A DNA stretch of 64,000 nt from Azolla caroliniana (taxonomy: Eukaryota > Polypodiophyta): the NCBI GenBank assembly GCA_043228905.1, contig JBHGNT010000008.1, positions 18,662,001 through 18,726,000 of the forward strand, read 5' to 3'. The translations under genes were made by a program, and so were the position numbers. The notes below the pieces were generated by a model. That model searched no databases. It was not told the DNA's origin and worked only from the letters and a program-made list of their open reading frames with translations. Within the stretch, counting starts at the first letter, position 1. The number at the start of each line of letters is the position of its first letter. Positions 15,001-27,009 of the stretch are shown here, piece after piece.

Positions 15001-18000
15001 AAAATAAAATAATTTTTAGCTTTATTTTTAATAAATAAATAAAATAAAAGAAAGGTTCATTAATTCTTCACCTTTTCTTTTCCCAAAATTTATGGATATT
15101 TTTACGTGACATTAAAATTGAGACTTCACATTAATCATGTTTTCATAGTAAATAAAAAAATATTCGTTTTTTAAAAATAAAAAAATCAATTATTTAAATA
15201 AAATAAAGGTTCATAAACTCTCCTCTTTTTTTATTTGACACTAGAAAGGAGAGTTTATACTAATCATATTTTTATAAATTATTAATGAATAATTGTTCTT
15301 TTTTTTAGTGAATTAAATTGATTTATTTTTAAATTAATTAATTAATTAATTGTTTGTATATTTATTTTACAAAACGAATGGTTTTTAAATATTCTTAGGG
15401 CCATTTTGTATTCTCGAATATTGAGAATATCACGCATGGAGAATATGGCGAATATCACGCATGTGTCAATCTATGGATACAATATACGAGGGAGCCTACA
15501 ACAGATAATGAATATAAAGCTATTTTAGATTTCTTTGTGAGCCTCCACATCTAAATGGAATAGAGATGTGTGGTGATGTAAATATGTTAGAGATGTCCAT
15601 CACACATGACTCAATATCAAGCATGGGGAGGGTTTTAGTGTCCCCAAAGACGATCTAGAACACAAGCATACCCCTCCTACTAAGAAGGTAAATCTATTGA
15701 AATATTGGAACTCATGAATTTGATCTTGATTATGGTTGAGGAGCAATTTTAAATTAGATTTATCCAACATGTATAAACTCCCAAAAGAAGAACAAAAGTC
15801 TGTTCACATTGAGCAATATATCCTGACACCTGCATGGACAATTGAGCTATTCCAGTTGATGGCCCTTTAAAATTCAACTGCAAAAGGCTATATTCACACC
15901 TTTTAAGAGGCCAATAAGACCAAACAAGAGGTTACATGTCACGATGTTTTTCGTCTTTCAGAACAAGAAACAAAAAATAAACACGACTAAACATATGATA
16001 TTAGGGAATGCTGCATATCCAAGAATGTTTGATATGTAGATGTACTGATAAAAGATCTCCAACATGGGCTGCCAATATGGAGAGATATTTGAAGTAAGGG
16101 AAGCACCTGTGGTGGCAGGTGACTAATGGTGTTTAATAACGAAATATTGATCTTTCAAAACTGAGAAGATGGAAGAGTTCCAAGACAGTTTGGGGTACAA
16201 TGATGAGGGGACACCACATTTATAGAATAACTGTGAAGAATGAAACAGCTTCAAGATGACTAAGGAATTTTTATTTAAAGGGTGAATCATTTCTTTAAGG
16301 AATACATCTATGACTATAACTATCTATCTTCTAATATCTTTTCTCAGTAATTCTTTACAGTATGTACTGAATGTCACCTAGGAGTCAGCATTCTATCTTG
16401 GTAGAAAAAGCAATCCTTTATATACCACCTCTAAGACAACTGTGAGCAGGGATCAATTTCATGAATCAACTGAGCTTGCTTGAGTGAAACTGATTCAAAT
16501 AAGTGGATAGTCAAACTTTTTCAACAAGAGCAACATTGAATACCAAAAGATTGTAGGAATACATTAAGTAGGTATCGTGAAGGGAATCAACTCTGTAAAA
16601 CAATGCTAGCAACAAAATATCATGAAAACACTTACATCAACCATGCCAAGTGGAGCAGCAACAGCAACACTGGAGGTATATGCACTCCAACACGGGCGCC
16701 ATGTAGAAAAGGCTCGTCTTTGTAAGGAAGTCCCACATCCTGTATATTGTTTCTCAAGAGAAAACCATCCTACAAAAAGCAAAAGAAATCCAGAAATTAC
16801 CCAGAAAGCAAAAGGAAATGTATTTCAGAATGGCTGGACCTTCACCTTCCATAAATGACTTCCAACAATGACGACCTCCAGTCTTCAAGGAGTGGAATGG
16901 AGCCATTAGATAATGAATACCAGATCCTCTTTCGCGCACTTGAAGACATTTCACATGATTGGATATCATCTTAGACATTCTTGACTCATCCAGTGAATTT
17001 TGTGATGCTGCTAAGCTTGGATCCTCAAGAACAGCACCATTTTCCAAAGAAGCTTTATCTTTCCAAGTTCTAGGACCTGAATTTTCCAACAGATAAACTG
17101 CAAATTATTAATCGATACATAGCAACCTGCCATTCAGGTTAAAGCTAGAATATGACGTACCTGTTTCTATCTCAGAAAATGCCCAAGAAAGAACCATGTT
17201 ATAGGACTTGTCCTTTCCTGTTCTTCTTTTCTTTACAGACTTTGTGTCCGAATTAGACCTGGATGGCATGCTATCTGCTAACCTCTTTCTCAGACTACTC
17301 TCAGGTTCCTCGTTTGACAGGTTTTGGACATCAAAAGCAGGCCTTGATGCACTTCCTGAACCACCAGCGTGATTAAAATTGTCTCCAGATGGCATTGCAG
17401 AAGTACTTGGCCTATCCAAGGTTTCAGGAGATACTAATCTCATTTGATCCCTCATCTGACCGATTTGAACCAGCAATTGTGCCTGCAACTCAGATAGACT
17501 GTACCAAAAACATCACTCTAATTCACTGGGACTAATATATAATAATAAATGAGCAATTCATGCAAGACCCAAATCATATATGAGCATTTATGATGCAAAT
17601 TCAGTTGTGAAGGATATGATGAATCAGAAAGATAGTCAACATATGTATTATCAAGACAGTTTCCTGTCAGAATGGCATAGAGAAGACAAACAGGAAGAAT
17701 ACAAGAAGAGCATTCATACAACCAAATAAGCATAATTAGATGTGCCCTAATCAAATATTTTTTAAATTCCAATACCATTCTAGCATTTGCAAAAAGATGT
17801 CAATTCTAGAATAGACAAAAATGAATGTATGGTTTTTTACATTTTTAAGGCTTGCAGAAAATTTCTGATTCCAAAAAAGTTAGGTCTAATGTGAAAAAAG
17901 GATCTTGAAATTAAATCTAGATAGTATATGGATCTGGAAGTTAAATTCTGCTGTAAATTATATGAGTGTAAAAGTAGTCGACTAATGCATTATCCTTACA

Positions 18001-21000
18001 TCGTCCTGTCAGCACATAAAGAAGATAAACAGGAAGAACACAAGAAGTGCATTCACAAGATCAAATACATATGATTCATTGCGTCCCAATAAAATATTTC
18101 TAAAGTCAAATACCATTCTAGCATTTGCAAAATATGCCAATTCTAGAATAGGAGGACAACTTTTACAGTTTTCTACATTTCAAATGCTGCCAGAAACATT
18201 CCTCTTGTTACATAAAGTGATTTTAAAAGATAACAGAGCATACAATGCAGAGAAAAAAACAAATTTCACATAAATGATTCCAAAACATTTAGGTTTAATA
18301 AGAAAGAAGGATCTTGAAATTGAATCTGAATAGGTATATATCTCTCCCTCAAGAACAAGAAAGTGTTGAAAGGAGACCAATATTGATATAACTAATCTAC
18401 AAAGCCAGAAAATAGGGAAACGAGGAATACATTGCCATGGCTGGCAATCATCAAAGATTTCAGTACATCCCAAGAAGACAAGAGCTGCACCATGGTGAAT
18501 ATCATATATTTATAGTTAGTGAACCAAAAGCAAAGAAGCCTATAAATAGGGAAATGGGGATCAACGATTTCGGAACATCTCAAGAAGATAACTTTAATAG
18601 ATGATATGTGCACCATGGTGAAGATCATATGTTTATAATAAGTGAATCAAAAGCAAAGAAGCCTACATATCATATCTTCTTCTAGCTTCCACCTTATCCA
18701 TAATGGTTGCCATTCCAAGATTCGTTGACTTAACAGAACATATGCCTGTAGATAAAAAAAATAAGTGTCGTAAGAAATCATGATGTTTCGAGAAACCCAG
18801 GTAATCTAATTTTAAGTAGTGCATTGGATGAGCCCTAAAGAGTTGAGATACAAGAATTATCTACAAGTATTAGACACCTATGAAGCCACATTTTGGACTT
18901 CACATATAAATTATTTTATTAAAATTTTCTTTACAGATTAAAGCATTGAGTTATTAATATATTTAGGGTCATCGCATACATTGGCAACCTCACCTTTAGT
19001 ATTTCCCTTCTGCAACAGCAAAGACCCCTGACAAAGATGTTTCTGTTAGAAACCATTCCATGTATGGGAAGGCAGGATATTAATTTCTTTTGAGTAATTT
19101 AGATGTTGAAGACCTAAGATATTAGATTGTAAGGTAAATGGGTTCCCACATAATGTGCATAAGGTGCATGCAACAATAGTAAAAGAGCTGGAGTAATAGA
19201 TAAGGGGACTCTATACAGAGACCCCATATGGTGGAAATACTCACATTCAGTTTTGCCTTTCCACTTACAGTCTTAATGGTGTCCCCTATAGAGCAAAGTT
19301 ATTGTAAGAACATGGGAATTTAACAAATACTACACTGAATAAGTCAATATATATGTACCAGGAACAATGGTATCAGATTCTGCCTTCAGAACCTGCCGTG
19401 CTTTCTTCTTCCTCTTCTTTTTCTTTTCATCAAGTCTTAGCTGTGCAGCACAGAAAATGGTAAGCTCAGAATGAATCAAACTGCATTAAACATGCAAAAC
19501 TATAAGAAATTCTAACTTGTCACTTTTTGTACCGATATTCACATTGTATAGAGGGCTATGAAAATCTAACCTGCCCAAAATATATTCAACATCAAAACGT
19601 TGACAATTTTTAAATATGAAATTTCATCCAAACTTTGAATAGCTGCAAACAGAAAGTATTGGCCTCAAAAAAGATAGCATCATACCCCTAATTACATTGG
19701 TTTTTCTCAGGAACTCAAGGTCTACTAAAAGCACTTTGCTCATCAATGATGATGGTATGACTAAAGATTTAAGAGACTTTCTCTTCTGCCACATAAATAG
19801 TTTCAACTTTCAACATTGCAATTCTAAAGATTAAGGAGGTTTCATTTTAGAAAGAAATTGGACCAGCAGCAATGCACAAGGCTAGAGATGCCTAACACTT
19901 CCAACGCATAGAAATGTAAAAGGCATCATGGAGAGAAGAAATATGACCACCCTAGATATGAATCGAGGCACAGTAAACCTTCCTCTGACTTCGTCTTAAC
20001 ATAGAGTAAAAAAGATGTCCAAATCATTGTTCATGCCTGTGATTCCAAAGCTAATCTTTGTAGATTGATATTTGGGTTCAAAGAGAATATGCTTCTTTAT
20101 GGAAGTTTAAAAATCTTCTCTTCATTGGTTCCCAACTGGTTAGGTCTTACACTTTCTGAACCCTTTTCCTAGATCCTGAGCTGTTTAAAAAGGTTGCTTT
20201 CAAAAAGCCTATACAGAACTACTTGCAAAAATACTTCAAATTGGCATCCAGCTTCCTAGGAACATTTTATATGTATTTAGGAGTTTATAAGTGATACAAG
20301 TATGATGTTCACAAATAGCAACATAAAAGCTTTTACATTTAGTTTCTTAAGAGTTTAGATGCTTCAAGCATTACAATTTCATTTTCAGGAAATACTTTCC
20401 TACAAAGATGAAAATTCCTTCGTGTCTTGCATTTGAATATCATTGCCTGTTTTAATTTTTTTAGATTCTAAATAATCCATGACATTAACTTTTTTCAAAA
20501 AAATTATCAATTATCCCTTTTTTCAAAAAAACTTAACATTGGCCTCATATTACAAAATAAAAATATTGAAAATGAATCTAAAAACAGTAACATATCTCAC
20601 CATTGCAACTTTCAGAGCTTGCTTCTTCTTCTTTTTTAGTAAATTATTGTGGCACTTCTGAACATAACGGAACAGGTGTTGGCGTGTATGTTCTTTTAAC
20701 AACTCCTCTCTTAGACATGGATTACCCTCTAGCCACGCTTCTATTGCTTTTGCTCCAACAAGTGAATCCAAATCTAGGCTCTCAAGCCATTTATAAACAG
20801 GCATCCATTTCTCACTCCGTTGGAATCTAGCAGCTGGTTGTCCAGGAACCTCCAGATGATCTATCTGAGATATAATATCCATGAGGCATAAAACAACATA
20901 ATATATCAAAACTAAGCATATATACAAGTCGTAAAATCAATATTATACCATTTGCCTTCTAAAATCCAAAATTCCATATCAACAAATTTTCAGAAACATG

Positions 21001-22644
21001 AAGTGATGTGCCTATTTTCAATAATAGGGATTCTCTACTCAATAATGACCATCATTGCACATTTAAGTTGGATACTCATGATAATTCACCTTCAGAAGTT
21101 CAACCTCTCAGCTGTCTATGTAATGGTCTTGCATTCCAGCTTCTAAACCAAATACGTCCCATTGAAACTTAATTTGTGAACCCTACGGCATGATATATAC
21201 CTGTGCATATGAATGTTTTGCAACCAAGGTTCTTGATCACAATCTTATTACATGAAAATTCTTGATGTATAAATCTCAATTGCATTCCTGTCTATATGAA
21301 GTGTTTGCTCTTCATCAAAATCGCCAAAGAAAGTTCCCTTTATGAAACCCTACAGTTTGATGCATCACTGTCTATATGATGGTTTTGCAACCCAGGTTCT
21401 GGATCAAGATAAATACTTCACCTCGTTATGGGTCTGTAAAGCTTGATGTGGTGATTTGCATCCTAGGCCCTTGATGAGACGTTATTGCTAAATGAATGTA
21501 TCTTTCGAAAACTCACTTCCAGACCCCTGACATTTGATGGCTTTTGAACATCCGTTCTTGATCGAGAGGGATGTTTCCACTTAACTTCTAAGTCTTGATG
21601 CATCTGTGTCTATGTGATTGTTTTGCATGCACGCTTCTTGATCAAGACACTATTGCCAATTACCCAAAACTTATGTCCGAGCAACAAGTCCTATGTACTT
21701 TAGAAAACTTGAATTATATAGCAAACAGCTCTGGCCTAGATGTGGAGATGTGGCTCTTCTTCTATTCACGAAACTAACCCAATAAACTAAGAGCTCCTAC
21801 ATACTTAAGACACTCAAATTATCTGGCTAGAATAAAAACAAAAATGATCTACACTAGATGTAAGAGAAACAAAGAGAATTCTCACCTGTTCAACTCTTCG
21901 TACCAGTTTATGCTGAGTGACAAGCAAGTGGAAAAGCTGTGTTCTTGGCATAGTGATGATCTCTCTAGAGAGCTTCTCTTCATTTATCCTTATCCACTCC
22001 TCTACTTCCTCAAGCAAGACGTTTCTTCGTCGGGGCAGCGTCCATAGCCACGCTCGTGCTGCATTCCATCCGTTCTTCTCTCGATCATCGTCAAATATGT
22101 ATTCACCCTGCTGCTTCTCCTCCTCTTTCATATGATCAAACCCTAAACCACTTGGAACAATTGCTAGACTACTCTGACCAAACCCTAACCCATCCTGTTC
22201 CCCATCACCATTACATATATGTTCCAACATCACTTCATCACCATCACCTTCCCCATTTCCATCCCCCTCACCATCACAATCACCATCACCATCCCCATCC
22301 CCATCCCCATCACCATCCCCATCCCCATCCCCATCACCGTCACCATCACCATCACCATCACCATCACCATCACCATCACCATCACCTTCCCCGTCACCGT
22401 CACCATCACCATCACCATCATCATCACCACCACCACCCTCACCATCACCAAGCTTCTCGTTTTCTCCAGGAGTAAGGGAATCGTGATGGGGTTCACAATC
22501 TCCTGCATCAACGTCGCAGGGCGAAGCTTCCATGACCGCTGGTTGCTCTGCAACCAGGGGACCATTTCCTAGGGTTTGCTCTCCACAGTTGTTGTCCATT
22601 GGGGGCATGGCCAAAGAATTGGAATGGGTATTTGGGGGGTTCAT
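9002..22644 (-). CDS. Large WD40-repeat protein, 22 coding exons, 1,088 aa
   Basis: WD40 propellers are protein-interaction scaffolds; no specific role can be named here. Exons, 5' to 3': 22644-21886, 20864-20601, 19440-19359, 19285-19269, 19009-18994, 18745-18667, 17498-17161, 17076-16846, 16769-16636, 12952-12878, 12646-12536, 12303-12232, 12069-12010, 11729-11612, 11515-11419, 11332-11176, 11104-11056, 10982-10900, 10805-10579, 9464-9378, 9286-9211, 9136-9002. All phases join to 3,267 coding bases. Residues ~65-140 are an Asp-Gly/Glu-Gly repeat. Residues 193-201 read WNAARAWLW, followed by a charged helical region and KKKKK at ~335. A basic stretch, [12 protein letters not shown], precedes [11 protein letters not shown] repeats run from ~645 to the end, with IWD, LWN, IWD, LFD, IWD, MWD and YWK endings. 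I could not name the family of the N-terminal half. The microexons and the 3.7 kb intron 9 are the least certain parts. Confidence 0.85.
13640..14743. other. Intron 9 of WD40 gene, part with dispersed repeat
   Basis: No exon was recognised here. Around 13679-13770 lies a repeat (GGCCAATAAGACCAAACAAG) that returns at about 15890-15990 and, inverted, at about 35615-35700. The rest is unremarkable AT-rich sequence. Confidence 0.45.
14744..15483. mobile_element. Non-autonomous hAT-like element with 8-bp target duplication
   Basis: The element runs from 14752 to 15475 (724 bases). Its ends are inverted: CATAGATTGACATAT on the left and, read from the right end inward, CATAGATTGACACAT. It is flanked on both sides by the identical octamer GATACAAT (14744-14751 and 15476-15483). 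An 8-bp duplication is the signature of hAT-superfamily insertion. No transposase is encoded; the interior is A/T-rich with an AATT run near 15335. It sits in intron 9 of the WD40 gene. The terminal pentamer does not match the usual hAT consensus well, so the superfamily rests mainly on the duplication length. Confidence 0.75.
17635..18340. repeat. Tandem duplication inside WD40-gene intron 6
   Basis: Segments about 17635-17935 and 17977-18340 are diverged copies; both contain ATACCATTCTAGCATTTGCA and GGATCTTGAAATT. A second, shorter tandem pair follows at about 18403-18538 and 18537-18665, sharing TGCACCATGGTGAA and AAAGCAAAGAAGCCTA. The last unit abuts the exon 6 donor at 18666. This looks like local intron growth; no coding exon was found within it. 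Confidence 0.65.
21170..21690. repeat. Degenerate tandem repeat in WD40-gene intron 1
   Basis: Five loosely related units, spaced roughly 90-130 bases apart, each contain a version of TTTTGCAACC(A/C)AGGTTCT followed by TGATCA or GGATCA and a preceding CTGTCTATATGA-like stretch. The divergence suggests an old minisatellite. Confidence 0.45.
22240..22450. repeat. Hexanucleotide repeat coding for Asp-Gly
   Basis: On the minus strand GATGGT/GATGGG-type hexamers repeat within exon 1 of the WD40 gene and give a long Asp-Gly (with some Glu-Gly) run. The frame is maintained throughout. Such an array is likely to vary in length between individuals. Confidence 0.9.
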
Positions 22645-23290
22645 TTAAGCCTTAAAAAAATGACTGTCTCAAAACCAATTTGGTGGTGGGGGGCCTTAAT
22701 ACTTCAAAATAATACATGCTAATAATAATGGAGACTCTATGTAGAGATTAGCTGACAAGTTAAGGGAAAGGATCGATGAGAGCATACAGAAATAGAGAGA
22801 GAGAGAGATGGCCAATGCAACATATGGCCAGCAGAACTCTTATGAAGCTCCCCTGAGAGTTCCCAGATCGGCTTGAAGAATAAACAATGGAGGTATGCGG
22901 CCGACTTCGTACTTATTCAGTAGTTTGTCGGGTTATAGGATTTGCGGTCGAATAGAGGCGACTTACATGTCAAGCAACCTTTCAACCTCGTGTATTGGTC
23001 AAATACTCGATGCTCAATCTTTATGGGAAATGGGTTCTATCGTATTGAAGTGGATACGGTTGAGTCGACTGAGGTGATGTTGAAGGAGAACATGATCGGC
23101 GTAAGGGATGCGGCTGCCCGTTTTTTGTCATGGAAATTGTCCTTTGATCTCGTATAGATTTTCAACTCATCCCATCTTTTGATCCTGATTTCTATTGTTT
23201 TTCCAAAGGTTCCTAAGGAGTACATGTCCATACTTCTGCCAATTGTATCACAAATCGGTATAGTTTTACCTCCTTGTGCAACAATCTAGT
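22645..23290. other. Spacer between WD40 gene and copia remnant
   Basis: Contains the presumed promoter and 5' UTR of the minus-strand WD40 gene, with a GAGAGA run at 22794-22808. From about 22800 the sequence may already be the left flank or leader of the copia element. No primer-binding site or LTR boundary could be fixed. Confidence 0.3.
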
Positions 23291-23299
23291 GGTCCCTCT

Positions 23300-26200
23300 T
23301 CCTCAATGAAAATAGAGAAAATCAATTCAACATGTGACAAGATTGACACTTTGGTCTTACACGATGTGACCACACATGCTAAGGTGATATATGGTTTTTT
23401 CTCCATCCCATATGTGGTTGTTTGACTCCAGTGCCTGATTTCATGTGACTCCACATAGACAGTGGTTCACATGCTATGAAGCCAAGTCACTTGGCAAAGT
23501 TAGACTTGGAGACTTGCATCGATGTGATGTGATTGGTATTGGAGATATCTCAATGCAAGTGATGGTTCTCATCTCTACCATGAAAGATGTACGCCATGTT
23601 CTCCAACTAACTCATAGTTTAATGTCTATTGGTTAGCTTGATGACAACGACTATAAGGTGATATTTGCTTCCTAATCCTTTCGTATAACGAAAGGAAATA
23701 TTATTATTGGAAAGTAAACAAAGTTGGTTACCTCTACCCACTATTTGTTCATCAAACAGAACATCTTTTGGTTGTCACATACCAACCTATGACCAACATT
23801 TGGTATGCCCATTAGGCCACATGTTCTTTCCCTCTATGGACACTTACTTAAGTTGTCATTTTTTTATTTTACATTACGTGAACATTGCCAACATGGTAAG
23901 CAAACTATAAATGCACATAAGACCTGTGTTAACTCATCCACTAGACCATTGGATATTGTTCACACGGATGTTTGTGGAACTATGCCCACAAGATCTTTGG
24001 GTAGTGCATTGTATTTTGTCACTTTCATTGATGATGCCACTAGGATAGTTTAGGATTATCCGATTAAGCGAAAGGATGATGTATATCGTTATTTCAAAAA
24101 ATGGCTTGCTTTAGTTGATTTTCGAAAAGCCTAAGACTTTACAGTCAGACAATGGAGGTGAGGATACCTCTCACAAATTTGGTAACTTTTGTAAGTCTAG
24201 GGGCATTTGGAGACAGTTTACGACTCCTTACACCCATGTCTAGAATGGTGTGGCTAAGAGGATGAATAGAATCATCCAGGAGAGAGTTGTCTTTGTGGTA
24301 CACCATGCAAACCTCTCACAATGTTTTTGGGTGAAGCTATTTTAATAGCGGTCCATGTAATTAATCTATCACCGAACACAACCACGAGCCTGAAAGTGGC
24401 ACAAGAGTTGTGGACGGGTAAGACACCTCATTATGATCACCTTAGAGTCTTTGGATGTGAAGCATATGTACACATTCCAAAATAATCAAGGAAAAAATTG
24501 GAATACAAATGTAGAATATGTATTTTCCTTGGTTATGGTGATTTGGATATCAACTATGGCGTCCTGACACACATATTGTGGAATAGAAGTAGCGATGACA
24601 TTTTTAATGAGAATAAAATGCATAATTAATCCATAAAGGAGGTAGAAGTGAGAAAGATTGTGTTTAAGGATATTGTACCTTTTGTTAAGGTAAAACAAAA
24701 GAACTCCATTGATGTAAATGCTTCTACATGTGATCAATCATGTAAAATTGTCGTTGGTCAGCATGATGATGCCCAAAATAATGACGCTTAACACAACGAC
24801 GTGCAACATGATGATGTTCAACAAGATTATGCTCAAAATGATGTTTCCCATGCACAACCTGATGGTATTCAGGTTTAGGAATCATTAAGGAGATCTATGT
24901 GTGTCTCTAAACCACCTCATAGATTTATTGATCATGTAATGCTAACATATGTCGGTGAGCCTTTACCTCACCATGAAGCCATATCTATGTATGATCATGC
25001 TAAGTGGAAACAAGCAATGCAAAATGAGTTCAATCATATCCATAAGAATGGAACTTGGGATTTAATGCCTTTGCCCAAAGGTAGGAAAGCACTACCATGT
25101 AAATGGGTGTATAAGTACAAATACGCATTCGATAATGTTATTCCTAAATATAAAGCTCACATTGTGGCAAAAGGTTTTAAACAAGAACAAGGAATTGATT
25201 TTGATGAAACATTCTCTTCGATAGTCAAGTTGTTTATGTTATACTTGCATCGGTTACCAAAAATGATATTGATTCATTTCAAATGGATGTAAAAAGTGTT
25301 TCTTTGCATGGAGATCTCGATGAAGAGATCTATATGGAGCAACCAAAGGATTATGAAGTTTATAGGAAAATGCCTTTGGTACGTAAATGTTTATATGATC
25401 TTAAGCAATCTCCTCGAAAGTGGTATAAAAAATTCGATACTTATATGAGGTCCAAAAGTTATGATTGGAGCAATGAAGACTCAATTTTGATACTCTATGT
25501 AGATGACATGTTCATCGCAGCAAAAACAAGGATGAGTTGTCCAAACTTGAAAATTTTGAGTCAAACTTTCGACATGAAAAGTTTGGGAACTGCAAAACAC
25601 ATCCGTGGCATGCATACTACTTAGGAGAGGAGTAATGAATGTACTTATTTGTCTCAATTTGAGTATGTATGCAAAATACTCAAGAAGTTTAATATGGAGA
25701 GTGCAAAACCTTTGAGCACACCATTATCTATGCATGTTTAATTGAGCAAAGATAAATACCCCAAATTTGATGATGAAAAGGTGTTCATGAGTAAATTCCT
25801 TACCAATATGTTGTCGGTAGTCTTATGTACGCTATGATAGCAACTAGGCTAGACATTATATTTGTAGTGGGAGTTGTTGTTATGGGCATGACCATATAAT
25901 ATCCCATGGTGAGAATTTACCATAGTATTCTATACACGTGGATAAGTGTGAGGGTTAAACGAGAGTGTAAAGAAGGGGAGGATTACTTTTAATCCTCGGG
26001 ATTGAAACAACCCATTAGGCCAAGTGTGAACTTGCCCGGGGGCCTTGGGTATCGCTATAAATAAGAGGCCTAACTACCCTCATTTCATCATCTTTTGACT
26101 ACGTCGAGACTCTGTTTCGTGGTGGTTCAACTCTTGTAGCGAGCGTGCCAGCACCAGGTACGTCTCGACGCCACGACGATGGTATGGGACGCCAATCGAG

Positions 26201-26900
26201 GCTCGAGTCTGTCTCGATCCCTTCACTCGGGGGTGGTCGGGTGGATCGACACCTTTCTTTCTCTCTCTCCTTTCTATCTATCTATCTATCATTCTTTTCT
26301 CATTATCATATGCTTACATTAGATCCTATCTCTAATAGCTGTGAGTAGATTTTTTTTCAAACCCTAGCATTGGGAAACAATTAAAATGATACTAAGATAT
26401 TTGAGTGGCAACAAGAAAAAGTATCTATGTTTAGGTGGTGAACCTGCATCCATTATTGGATTTACGGATTTTGATTACGTTGCTTAGTCCAACATAATAA
26501 AATCTACTTTAAGGTACATTTTTCAGCTTATGGAAGGTGCCACAACTTGGAGATCTCGTCTCCAAGAGTGTATTGCCTTGCAGAAGTAGAGTATGTTGCA
26601 ACTAGTGCATCATGTAAAGAAGCTGTATAGCTTTCCAAATTAGCTTGTGACATTGGCATACCTTAGCTTGTAACTATACTATTTTATGATAGTCAAAGTG
26701 CCATTGCATTGGCTAAGAACCCAATATACCATGCAAAGACCAAGTACATTGGAGTGCGATACCACTTCATCCACGAATACATAATTGCTGGCTACATTAG
26801 CCTTGAGAAGGTTGTCTCTCAAGGAAATGTCGCAAATGCATTAACTGAAGCTCTACCGCATGATGTGCTAGATCATTGTTGTCATTTGATAAGAATTACT
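23300..26900 (+). pseudogene. Decayed Ty1-copia retrotransposon polyprotein
   Basis: Pol domains appear in Ty1-copia order on the plus strand. A protease remnant lies at about 23410-23670; its catalytic DSGAS reads DSSA followed by a stop. An integrase lies at about 23870-24600 (HTDVCG; later GCEAYVHIP). Reverse transcriptase lies at about 24960-25640 (CKWVYKYK, VAKGFKQEQG, YVDDM). RNase H lies at about 25680-25880 and 26355-26900 (YHAKTKYIGVRYHF). Integrase before reverse transcriptase separates copia from gypsy. Multiple in-frame stops, frameshifts and a 460-base insertion show it is dead. Its own LTRs were not identified. Confidence 0.9.
25873..26342 (+). mobile_element. Solo LTR nested in the copia RNase H region
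   Basis: The copia reading frame GVV...SRF is interrupted after 25877 and resumes at 26343. The inserted 460 bases (25878-26337) begin TGTTATGGGCATGACC and contain CTATAAATAAGAGGCC, a good LTR promoter, at about 26056. The insert is flanked by GTTGT (25873-25877) and GCTGT (26338-26342), a 5-bp target duplication with one mismatch. The right terminus reads AATA instead of the usual CA, so it may have changed. No internal retroelement sequence is present, hence a solo LTR. Confidence 0.65.
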
Positions 26901-27009
26901 TGGTTCTTCGGGTTACACAATTGTTTTATGTATATTGCGTATCATATTCATCAAGTAGGATGTGCAGGTCTTGTACAATCTTCCCATCAACTTTGCCGAT
27001 TCTTTTTGG

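Noticed and set aside
18660-18700. Stop codon after RRRYDM as the end of the WD40 gene's N-terminal part
   Set aside because: A donor two bases earlier (GATAT|GTAGGC) joins in correct phase to the exon at 17498 and on to the WD repeats, so one gene is the better model.
22056-22572. Plus-strand histidine/threonine-isoleucine repeat frames
   Set aside because: Antisense of the Asp-Gly coding repeat in exon 1 of the WD40 gene, which has matching splice sites and downstream exons.
22860-23160. Possible organellar DNA insertion (GC-richer stretch with GATCGGCGTAAGG-like sequence)
   Set aside because: No recognisable plastid or mitochondrial gene could be read; more likely copia leader or spacer.
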